In this document: one piece after another, positions 41,397 to 49,179 of the stretch
How the letters are laid out: every line of letters starts with the position of its first letter
Numbering within the stretch: the first letter of the stretch is position 1
Origin: JAZKJD01 sp040384585
GTDB taxonomy: Bacteria; Pseudomonadota; Gammaproteobacteria; Diplorickettsiales; Diplorickettsiaceae
Direction: 5' to 3'
Assembly: GCA_040384585.1 (NCBI GenBank)
Contig: JAZKJD010000008.1
Location: forward strand, 1 to 64,000
Length of the DNA: 64,000 nucleotides
Position numbers and translations under genes: made by a program
The notes under the pieces: model-generated
Databases searched by the model: none
Told to the model about the DNA's origin: nothing
What the model saw: the letters and a program-made list of their open reading frames with translations, nothing else

Positions 41397-42596
41397 TTAA
41401 CTCAAATCGATAAGATGGGATATCGCTTTACTGCGTTGTTCACGTAATTTTTCTCCTAATATTTTGTCTTTTAGACCTTGTTTTTCTAAAGAGGCTACAG
41501 AAATAGCCTTGGCTATCGATAATGCAGATAATATTCTATCTTTTTGTAGATAAGGTTTTGAATGTAACCCAGCATGTGCATGAAAGTCTGCTTCACAAGC
41601 CAGTAAAAATTGTTCAAAACGACGAAATCTTCTAAAAGCATCGGTTTTTTCTAATAAACTAAGCAAGGTATTGGCATCCAGTTCCAAAGCACGATGGCAA
41701 AGCAAATGATAACGTGCTGTGATTATCGCTAAAGAGATATAAGTGTGAGGTATACGATATTGTCGACCGAGTTGTTGAATGCTAAGAATTCTCGTTTCAT
41801 TTGGCGGTGTGTTGGAAGATAATTCTTTACCTAGATAAGATAATAATGCAGCAAAACGTACTTGTGGATCGTCTGTCAAATTAGCGGCTTGCTCTAGAGT
41901 TGCTAAGCTACTTGTTTTCGACTTATTTTTACCGGATAACCGGTTAAATTCAATAATGTGTTCTTGCAGGACAGGAAATAAAATAGCTAAAGCGCCGCAG
42001 CTGTATAAAGTTTTAATAAACGCTTGTGGCGCAGATTCTGTTAATGCCAGGGAAAACTCTCGCCATACGCGTTCTGGCACGAGTGCATTGACTTCACCCG
42101 ATTGGACCATTGTCTTCATTAATCGCATCGTTTCTGTAGCGATATGAAATCCTAAAGGGGCCAAGCGGGCCATAAAACGTGCAACACGTAAAATACGCAC
42201 GGGATCTTCGGTAAATGCTGGTGAAACATGGCGCAAACGTCGATTGATAATATCTTCTTGTCCATGATAAGGATCAATAATTTCTCCTTGACTCGTTTGT
42301 GCCATGGCATTAATTGTTAGATCTCGGCGCCGAAGATCGGCTTCTAGTGTTACATCGGGTGCTGCGTAGCATGAAAAACCTTTGTAACCGGGTTTTGTTT
42401 TTCGTTCGGTACGTGCTAATGCGTATTCTTCATGAGAATGAGGGTGAAGAAAAACAGGAAAATCTTTTCCAACCAAGCGAAATCCTTTTGCCAGCATTTG
42501 TTCTGGTGTGGCACCTACGACGACATAATCACGTTCTTTAAAGGGATATCCCAATAATTGATCGCGTACAGCGCCACCGACTAAATAAATTTCCAA
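41397..42596 (-). CDS. cca: CCA-adding tRNA nucleotidyltransferase with degenerate HD domain
   Basis: Adds or repairs the 3' CCA of tRNAs. The class II nucleotidyltransferase head is intact: YLVGGAVRDQLLG, ERDYVVVG, RRDLTINAMA and DPVRILRVARF. The start is TTG 42596 behind AAGGGG; the longer frame to 42656 would run into the upstream gene. E. coli Cca has a C-terminal HD phosphohydrolase domain; here the equivalent segment reads FAALLSYLGKE where E. coli has FATLCHDLGKG, so the HD doublet is missing. About 399 aa. Confidence 0.93.
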   Translation of the reverse strand: MEIYLVGGAVRDQLLGYPFKERDYVVVGATPEQMLAKGFRLVGKDFPVFLHPHSHEEYALARTERKTKPGYKGFSCYAAPDVTLEADLRRRDLTINAMAQTSQGEIIDPYHGQEDIINRRLRHVSPAFTEDPVRILRVARFMARLAPLGFHIATETMRLMKTMVQSGEVNALVPERVWREFSLALTESAPQAFIKTLYSCGALAILFPVLQEHIIEFNRLSGKNKSKTSSLATLEQAANLTDDPQVRFAALLSYLGKELSSNTPPNETRILSIQQLGRQYRIPHTYISLAIITARYHLLCHRALELDANTLLSLLEKTDAFRRFRRFEQFLLACEADFHAHAGLHSKPYLQKDRILSALSIAKAISVASLEKQGLKDKILGEKLREQRSKAISHLIDLS

Positions 42597-42606
42597 AAAA
42601 TACCCC

Positions 42607-44529
42607 TTACTTCCTATCAAAATTATCTTTTGGACAAAATACCTTCTTGCTGCCATCTTCTTTCCATTGCGCTTGAATACAACCCGCTGCTATTCCTTCG
42701 TGTGTTTGTTTGGAAAAATTTGCTGTTAAAATAAGACGGTTCCCGAATTGAGTTTGTTGCAGTAAATGGTCTTTGCTTAACCAGGTAAATTGAGTTAACG
42801 CTTCCAGTCCAGCCATCTGGTGTAAAGGTGAAAAAAATTGGTAATAGGCGGTAAAGTAATTTTCGTTTTCTTTTAAGGTTTTTTGGTCCAATACCCAAAT
42901 CGGTGGGATATTATAAAGGTTTTGTAATAAAGCCTTGGTTTGCATAAGCGCAGGAATTTTTAGTTCATTTAGTTCCCAGCGATCGGTAGAAACCACAGCG
43001 TCATGAAAAACGGCTTCATAAAGAGGAAGACGGTAGCGTGGATCATAAGATGCATGGATAAATTCACTTGGTGCATGATAAGGTTTAAACAGGACGGCAG
43101 GTCTTATCGTTGGCCACCAAGCACCAAATTGTTTTTTATCCTTTAAACAAGGCCAAAATGCTTGGGAGAAACTTAAAAAACCACCATTGTTATAGGCAAT
43201 GACAGGGCTTGACCATGCTAATCCTGTTTCAGAACCCAACACTAGTTTTTTATTGCTACTAATGTAACGCATGCGTTCGATGCGATCTTCTAAATCTTGT
43301 AAACGTGTCATTGGATGTTGTTTGGAATAATCTTCGTAAAGAGGATTTGCTGCATCGCAATCTAGGAAAAGGCTATTGTCGCCTTTATCTACCATAGCGT
43401 CGATATGGCGCGCTATATTTTTTTCTTTTGCTTCTCTGAGTCGCAAAGCCTCTGCGCTTAAGTAACAGCCACGATTACCAAATCCTCTTAAAATACTTCC
43501 ATTCAAAGAATGAATACAGGCTTCTGGCCATACGTGGTTTGGCCAGCTTGAGGTGATACTATCAGAGAATTTAGGATTTTGTGCGTTATCAAAACTATCG
43601 TAAGGGGCGATTAAATAACCCATATTTTCTGCGGTGCGAACATAGGTTTTATCGATAGTAAATCCACCTGGAATAGGAGTTGCATCGTAACCAATCCATA
43701 GATGTTTAATACCAAGTTGATCGAATTCATGTAACATGTTTATGCTTTTTCCGTCGCCCCATACCCAGACGTGAAAAGCACCTAGTAATTTATTAACATT
43801 CGCATTTTCCAATATCTTTTGTTTAAGTGAAACAAACTTGTTTTTTTCTATCAGTAAATATCGATAATCCAAGGCAGGGCTAATAGGTGAATTTCCTGTA
43901 GAGTGAAGAAGTATTTCATAAGTTGGAAAGTGGTCTCGTTTTAGAAATCGGTGGGTATTGACTATATAAAGTTGTCCCTGTTTTTGCTTGATCTGAGTAT
44001 CAGTATCTTCATCGTGATTAGCCATAAGCGTGCTAATGGTGTGATTTCCATATTGAATTGCCCAGAAAGGCATACTTAAGGAAAGAGTAGGATATTGCTG
44101 AAATTTTTTACGCCAAAAAGGATCGCGGTTAGGTATGTATAAACCTTCTCCATCAGGAATAATTAGTGCTGTCGCTTGCTGGGTTAAACCAGCACTAGGC
44201 CACTCAAAGTTTTGTTCCTTGCTACTGGTAAATAAAAATCTCAAGCCCTGATCATCGATAGCGACTTTTGCCTGTATTTTAAGTTTTGGATAATCCCAAC
44301 GTGCGTCTTTTGTATGATATTTTAAATTCTTAACCTCATCGAAACGATTTTCTCTCTGCGTTAAGTCAATTTTTTCTGAGCTATTGATAGGAATAATAGA
44401 GACGGCTAGCGTTGCGGGGTCAATGGTAAATTCTCCCGCTTTTCCGTTTAATTCAACGATTTCTTTAGACCAGCCTAGAGAAGTCGTCATTAAAAAAATA
44501 AAGGCAAATACCGACAGTTTTTTAAGCAT
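42607..44529 (-). CDS. Secreted glycoside hydrolase-like protein (possible clan GH-R)
   Basis: A 640-aa exported protein with a signal peptide (about residues 1-21). An N-terminal beta-rich region (about 25-230) precedes a TIM-barrel-like part (about 235-500). Candidate catalytic residues are D390/D392 (LFLDCDAANP, end of a strand) and E434 (VLGSETGLAW), spaced as in GH101/GH129 alpha-N-acetylgalactosaminidases. A C-terminal beta domain follows. The family is a tentative call; the glycosidase fold is more secure than the substrate. It is 11 bp upstream of cca on the same strand. Confidence 0.65.
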   Translation of the reverse strand: MLKKLSVFAFIFLMTTSLGWSKEIVELNGKAGEFTIDPATLAVSIIPINSSEKIDLTQRENRFDEVKNLKYHTKDARWDYPKLKIQAKVAIDDQGLRFLFTSSKEQNFEWPSAGLTQQATALIIPDGEGLYIPNRDPFWRKKFQQYPTLSLSMPFWAIQYGNHTISTLMANHDEDTDTQIKQKQGQLYIVNTHRFLKRDHFPTYEILLHSTGNSPISPALDYRYLLIEKNKFVSLKQKILENANVNKLLGAFHVWVWGDGKSINMLHEFDQLGIKHLWIGYDATPIPGGFTIDKTYVRTAENMGYLIAPYDSFDNAQNPKFSDSITSSWPNHVWPEACIHSLNGSILRGFGNRGCYLSAEALRLREAKEKNIARHIDAMVDKGDNSLFLDCDAANPLYEDYSKQHPMTRLQDLEDRIERMRYISSNKKLVLGSETGLAWSSPVIAYNNGGFLSFSQAFWPCLKDKKQFGAWWPTIRPAVLFKPYHAPSEFIHASYDPRYRLPLYEAVFHDAVVSTDRWELNELKIPALMQTKALLQNLYNIPPIWVLDQKTLKENENYFTAYYQFFSPLHQMAGLEALTQFTWLSKDHLLQQTQFGNRLILTANFSKQTHEGIAAGCIQAQWKEDGSKKVFCPKDNFDRK

Positions 44530-44620
44530 AGTTCACCAAATTTTATTTAGTCGTCCCGGCACATTCTAGCAAGAAAGCAACATCCTTGTTGCAGAAATTC
44601 TGTTAGGAACGGCTAGAAAT

Positions 44621-45056
44621 TTACTGAATAGAAGAGCGTAATTTACCTGGTTTTGCACTCGGTTCATCTTCGATGTTTTCAGGAGATTTTGGTAAACCAT
44701 TTGATTTAGTCTGAGAAAAAATAGAAAATAAATTCAAGCACCCACCCTCAGTCGTATCAGTTTTTTTAATAGAAAATTCATGATTGACTTTACGTCCTTC
44801 TAGCAGTTGATTTAGGCAATCCCTGGCTGCGGTAATAGTTTGACATTGGTCAGATTCGTAATTTTTTATCTTAAGTAAAGCAAGAGTTATTCCTAATTTC
44901 TTCCAGTTCCCGTAGTATTTCTTCTAACGCTTCCGATAAACAGAGTTTATTTATTTCAGGGTAGCCATTACTTTCAAGTTGTGTTATTCTCCTTATAATA
45001 TATTTTCTCGCATATGCTATTGCGTCAATAGCAATTTGTTCAATAGTGGCAGGCAT
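44621..45056 (-). pseudogene. Frameshifted small hypothetical gene
   Basis: The frame from the ATG at 45056 encodes 61 residues (MPATIEQIAIDAIAYARKY...) and stops at 44871. In the +1 frame, coding-like sequence without any start codon continues from there (TLALLKIKNYESDQCQTITA...NQLLEGRKVNHEFSIKKTD) to a TAA at 44621. One gene of about 145 codons with a single frameshift near 44885 explains both. Function unknown; the N-terminal part is helical. Sequencing error is an alternative. Confidence 0.55.
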
Positions 45057-45178
45057 CACACCACCCCCCCAATATTACTTTTCTTAACGCCATTCTCAAC
45101 TTTTAAATTAAATTGAAAGACATGGACATCTTATTGTAATTTTGATTTTCCAAAACAAAGAATACAAGAGAAGAAGCC

Positions 45179-45300
45179 ATGCCCATAAAAGAATTTATCA
45201 TTATTGTGTATTGTTTGGTAGATGAATTATTAAAAAATGAGGGAGGTCAAAAAAGTTACGTCAACGAGGTTTTCAGCCAGGGTTATGCATGTGGTCTAAT
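45179..45300 (+). pseudogene. IS982-like transposase N-terminal remnant
   Basis: MPIKEFIIIVYCLVDELLKN begins like IS982-family transposases. After a frameshift near 45243 the reading continues KKLRQRGFQPGLC, again IS982-like, then stops matching where a family B end fragment (GGTTATGCATGTGGTCTA, to 45299) begins. No terminal repeats of the IS were found. It is dead and cannot encode a transposase. Confidence 0.65.
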
Positions 45301-45451
45301 GCAACAAGATAATATTTTGCTCAGGGTTTGCCATTTTGGTATGCTACGGCGATGATTGTTGGGTCCTCACTATCCTAATGTAAGTGGAATTTCTAGTGGT
45401 AGAGATTAATTTCAATAAATAAACTATAAAATCATAATTAAGGGGAATTTT

Positions 45452-46291
45452 TTGTCAGTGCTATTGCAATCTTTACTTCCTCAGCATTGTTTATCCCGAT
45501 TTGCTGGCTGGGTTGCCCGTTGCAAACAACCCTGGATAAAGAACAGATTAATTAAAAATTTTATACGGGATTACCAGGTAGATATGAGCGTGGCTTTAAA
45601 AGAAAGCCCACAGGATTACCGCCATTTTAATGAGTTTTTTACACGGTCTTTAAAGCCCGAAAAGCGCCCTATCGCATCTGAAGCGGCGGCGATTGTTTCT
45701 CCTGTTGATGGCTGTATTAGCCAATTCGGTGGTATATGTGAAGGGCAGCTTATCCATGCTAAAGGAGTTAATTATAGTTTACAGGCCTTATTAGGTGGCT
45801 GTAAGGAATTAACTTCACAATTTCAACAAGGGAAATTTGCTACATTTTATCTTGCGCCTGAAGACTATCATCGTGTGCATAGCCCTTGTGATGGGAAATT
45901 ACGTGAAATGATCTATGTACCGGGTCGATTATTTTCAGTTGATCCGAAGACGATGGCTGATCTTCCTGATTTATTTGTTCGTAATGAGCGGATTATTAAT
46001 TTGTTCACAACACCCGCCGGCCCTATGGCGGTTATTTTAATTGGGGCGATGTTAGTTGCGAGTATGAGTACAGTATGGGAAGGAGTGATTACTCCTTCTA
46101 CTTCACGAGCAATTCGTTACTGGCATTACACTGAGGATGCAATTTTTCTCGAGAAAGGTGAAGAACTAGGCCGATTCCAATTGGGGTCAACTGTTATTCT
46201 TTTATTTGCTGATGATCGTATCGATTGGTCTAGTGCCCTATGTGTTAACAAAAATGTTCAGTTTGGTCAACACATAGGACATATACTATAA
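45452..46291 (+). CDS. psd: Phosphatidylserine decarboxylase
   Basis: Psd (279 aa) makes phosphatidylethanolamine at the inner membrane. It has the EFFTRSLKPEKRPI segment, the PVDG and YHRVHSP motifs, and the self-cleavage LGST site (GRFQLGSTVIL) that yields the pyruvoyl group. It starts at TTG after AAGGGGAA. The partner enzyme PssA is at 51.8 kb. Confidence 0.96.
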   Translation: MSVLLQSLLPQHCLSRFAGWVARCKQPWIKNRLIKNFIRDYQVDMSVALKESPQDYRHFNEFFTRSLKPEKRPIASEAAAIVSPVDGCISQFGGICEGQLIHAKGVNYSLQALLGGCKELTSQFQQGKFATFYLAPEDYHRVHSPCDGKLREMIYVPGRLFSVDPKTMADLPDLFVRNERIINLFTTPAGPMAVILIGAMLVASMSTVWEGVITPSTSRAIRYWHYTEDAIFLEKGEELGRFQLGSTVILLFADDRIDWSSALCVNKNVQFGQHIGHIL

Positions 46292-46308
46292 GTACTAACG
46301 GTAATGCT

Positions 46309-46323
46309 TATGCAAGAGGTCTA
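46309..46323. repeat. Family B end fragment
   Basis: TATGCAAGAGGTCTA is identical to the right end of B6 (TTATGCAAGAGGTCTA). Only the end is present, 17 bp after psd. Confidence 0.45.
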
Positions 46324-46371
46324 TTATAGTTATAATGGTTTCATTGCCTGTAAAAATAGGATAGATAATTC

Positions 46372-46869
46372 ATGACCACATTATTAGAAGCAAAACCAGT
46401 AGCGGCATCTGCTATCCACGATCATACCTACAAGATATTTCCCAATGATCTCAATTCTACAGAGACAGTTTTTGGAGGTCTAATTATGGCGACACTCGAT
46501 AGAGTCGCTTCTGTTGTGGCAGAGCGTCACAGTGGAAGATCCTGCGTTACAGCATCAGTAGATGCGATGCATTTTTTGCAGCCAGCAAAACGAGGAGATA
46601 TTTTGATCTTCCAAGCATCAATTAATCGCAGTTGGAAGACCTCTATGGAAGTAGGAGTTCGGGTTCTTGCCGAAGATTACCGTACAGGGGATCGACGGCA
46701 CATGGTTTCTGCGTATTTTACTTTTGTGGCAACGGATGAAAATGGACGTCCGACTCAGGTTCCTGGCGTTATTCCAGAGACAAAAGATGAAAAACGTCGT
46801 TACGAAGAAGCGGGTTGTCGGCGTGAACAAAGGCAACAAGAAGCAAAAGCTCGACGTTCACGAAGGTAA
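46372..46869 (+). CDS. Acyl-CoA thioesterase (YciA-like hotdog protein)
   Basis: A 165-aa hotdog-fold acyl-CoA hydrolase. It has TVFGGLIMATLDRVASVVAERH with the catalytic-helix Asp, SVDAMHFLQPAKRGDIL, and a basic C-terminal tail. Such enzymes hydrolyse short to long acyl-CoAs. No operon link to its neighbours is evident. Confidence 0.9.
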   Translation: MTTLLEAKPVAASAIHDHTYKIFPNDLNSTETVFGGLIMATLDRVASVVAERHSGRSCVTASVDAMHFLQPAKRGDILIFQASINRSWKTSMEVGVRVLAEDYRTGDRRHMVSAYFTFVATDENGRPTQVPGVIPETKDEKRRYEEAGCRREQRQQEAKARRSRR

Positions 46870-47040
46870 GTATTTTTTAAATAAAGTAGAGTATCATTAG
46901 GGTTATGGTATTACATTTGAAACGGCGAGAAGCGTTCAGTCAAACATAAGGCTACTCTATGAGTATTTTTACCACAGTTGTTGAAAGTAGGGATACTTTT
47001 AAAGCATGAGCTAATAAAAATAAAAAAGTATGGAAGGTAT

Positions 47041-47814
47041 ATGACTATTCAAGTAACGCCTATTTTAGCATTTAAAGATAATTATATTTGGTGCCTCATT
47101 AATAAAGAGACAAACCATTGTATTGTCGTTGATCCCGGTGAGGCAAAACCTGTTTTAGCCCTTATAAAACGTTTAAACCTTTCATTGGATGCTATATTTA
47201 TTACCCATCATCATTGGGATCACACAAATGGTATAAAGGGGATTATCGAAACCTACACTGTTCCAGTATATGGTCCGGCTAAAGAAAAAATAATGGGAGT
47301 GACTCACCCTGTTGATGAAGAGGATACCGTTGAATTAGTAAATTGGCCGGCTTTTAATGTGCTTGCTATTCCGGGTCATACACTTGGACACATTGCCTAC
47401 GATGGAGGTGGTTTACTTTTCTGCGGAGATACCTTATTTTCTGCGGGTTGCGGTCGGTTGTTTGAAGGAACTGCGGAGCAAATGCTGAGCTCTTTAAATA
47501 AACTTTTACATTTACCGGATGAAACAAAAATTTATAGTGGTCATGAATATACGCTTAGCAATCTTCATTTTGCACAAGCGATTGAGCCAAATAACCCTCA
47601 TATTAAAGAATATTTAGAGCAGGTTCGGCAATTGCGTCAAAAAAACTTACCTAGTCTTCCTGCTGTACTTGCTAGTGAGCGTCTTATCAATCCCTTTTTA
47701 CGTTGTGATAATCCAGAGGTTGTATCTAGAGTAGAAAAACACAGAGGGCGAAAGTTTGGTTCACCTGTTGAAATATTTGCTTATCTCCGACAGTGGAAAA
47801 ATAATTACAAATAG
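47041..47814 (+). CDS. gloB: Hydroxyacylglutathione hydrolase (glyoxalase II)
   Basis: A 257-aa metallo-beta-lactamase-fold enzyme hydrolysing S-lactoylglutathione in methylglyoxal detoxification. The THHHWDHTNG metal-binding motif, the GHTLGHIAYD segment and the SGHEYTLSNLHFA glutathione-site motif are present. ATG 47041 (MTIQVTPILAFKDNYIW) matches the family start; the frame open to 46978 adds 21 residues without support. The normal family length supports this choice. Confidence 0.96.
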   Translation: MTIQVTPILAFKDNYIWCLINKETNHCIVVDPGEAKPVLALIKRLNLSLDAIFITHHHWDHTNGIKGIIETYTVPVYGPAKEKIMGVTHPVDEEDTVELVNWPAFNVLAIPGHTLGHIAYDGGGLLFCGDTLFSAGCGRLFEGTAEQMLSSLNKLLHLPDETKIYSGHEYTLSNLHFAQAIEPNNPHIKEYLEQVRQLRQKNLPSLPAVLASERLINPFLRCDNPEVVSRVEKHRGRKFGSPVEIFAYLRQWKNNYK

Positions 47815-47856
47815 TGCTATTGCCCATAAGTGTGAGATATGTTTTTTTAGAAAATC

Positions 47857-48348
47857 TTAGGTTCTGTTCCTAAGGTGATGATTGTTTAACTGTTCTTGAA
47901 CTTTGAGGCGAAACAACAATGGATCAGGAACTCCTGGAAATAACTCGCTTGAGCCGCCGACTCCTCGAATCCGAATGGAGCCATAATTCAAAAAACGACC
48001 TAATATACTTTGATCGACTTCTGTGCCTTCTATTCGCGTTAATAAATTTTCAAATGAATGCCGACAAATAAATCCGATCTTAATAATGACTCGCTGATTA
48101 GTAATGCCAAATTCTGAGGTCAAATAGACCACCAAAGCAGAAAGCCCGCTGAGTAGTGCTATGAGTAAAAGAACAGCAGCGATTAAATAAAGATTCCAAT
48201 GCAAGCTTGTGCTAACTAACAAGCCGGCTATTCCAAGCAATAGAGCGGCTAATAAGCTGAGAAAAGGCTTAAAAAAAACGATCCAGTGGGGGCTGCAGCG
48301 ATAAAATACAAATTCATTTGCTAAAAGCGTTTGGTCAATATAACTCAT
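47857..48348 (-). CDS. Membrane protein with bacterial PH domain (bPH2)
   Basis: A 163-aa protein with two transmembrane helices (about residues 24-72) followed by a YdbS/YdbT-type bPH2 domain (FGITNQRVIIKIGFICRHS ... LGRFLNYGSIRIRGVGG). The function is unknown. The final residues LRNRT and the TAA stop lie in a family E core motif. An AGAGGTTAGT precedes the ATG. Confidence 0.87.
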   Translation of the reverse strand: MSYIDQTLLANEFVFYRCSPHWIVFFKPFLSLLAALLLGIAGLLVSTSLHWNLYLIAAVLLLIALLSGLSALVVYLTSEFGITNQRVIIKIGFICRHSFENLLTRIEGTEVDQSILGRFLNYGSIRIRGVGGSSELFPGVPDPLLFRLKVQEQLNNHHLRNRT

Positions 48349-48513
48349 ACTAACCTCTTATTTTTAATGGGCATAGTATGGCATAAAAAGCTTTCGTCAG
48401 ATAGATGACTAGTGCAGTGCCGTGTAGAGGCAGCGATAAATTTAATCTGAAATGATTTTTATTTATCATTATTAAAATGTAGCTAAGTGCAAGCTGTGTT
48501 ATGCTTTGCAAAT

Positions 48514-48882
48514 ATGTATTTCCAATTAGTATTAAAAGATATTGGTTTAGATGTTAAATTAGGTCATCCAGAAGAAGAGCGTTCTTTGCCACAGCGGGTT
48601 TTTCTGCAAGTAAAATTACAATTTGTAGACCTTCCTTTAGCGTGTACTACAGATAATCTACAAGATACGATCTGTTATGCGTCTCTTTCTTGCGATTTGC
48701 AAAAATTTTGTGATTGCCGTTCTTTTAAGCTGATCGAATCGTTTGCTTATCAACTTTACCAATTTCTCAAAAAAAAAATAGCAGAAATGACCTCTGAAAA
48801 AATTAATGTCTTTTTATGTATTACTAAAAATCCACCATTGGCTACACTTAGTCAATGTTGTTTTATCATTAGTGATTATTAG
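48514..48882 (+). CDS. folB: Dihydroneopterin aldolase family protein
   Basis: A 122-aa FolB-family protein, predicted to convert dihydroneopterin to 6-hydroxymethyl-dihydropterin in folate synthesis. It has MYFQLVLKDIGLDVKLGHPEEER at the start, where the Glu residues and the GHPEEER turn match the family, and SFKLIESFAYQLYQFLK later. ATG 48514 matches the family; a GTG at 48487 would add nine residues. The stop TAG lies in a family E repeat. Together with the CADD-like enzyme it argues for folate self-sufficiency. Confidence 0.82.
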   Translation: MYFQLVLKDIGLDVKLGHPEEERSLPQRVFLQVKLQFVDLPLACTTDNLQDTICYASLSCDLQKFCDCRSFKLIESFAYQLYQFLKKKIAEMTSEKINVFLCITKNPPLATLSQCCFIISDY

Positions 48883-48950
48883 GTTCTGGTTCTGTTCTCT
48901 AAAGTACCTTTGTTGCCTACTGCGTTAAAAACAACTCAAAAATACTCATT
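48879..48950. repeat. Family E repeat, copy E2
   Basis: TTAGGTTCTGGTTCTGTTCT, AAAGTACCTTTG, TGCGTTAAAAACAACTC and AAATACTCATT match E1 at 29704. It contains the folB stop codon and is directly joined to B4, which appears inserted at its end. Confidence 0.75.
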
Positions 48951-49093
48951 AGACCTCTTTCAAAACCCAGTTATGGGCTTGAGTTCGAGGAAAACGATTT
49001 GGGAGGACCGGAGTTTACTAAAGTCAATGAGGACCGCAGCAAATCGTTTAACAATGAAATCAAGTCTATAACGCAGGTTTTGAAAGAGGTTAT
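48950..49093. repeat. Family B repeat, copy B4
   Basis: Almost exact reverse complement of B3: TAGACCTCTTTCAAAACC on the left and TTTTGAAAGAGGTTATA on the right, with the right end slightly altered. It lies upstream of mutS. Confidence 0.93.
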
Positions 49094-49179
49094 AGTCCTC
49101 CCCAATAGCAAGACCGTTTTTACTGTGTACAGGTGTAATGGGTATAATTAATTTTTCGGATTGGGTACACTCCTAGACT

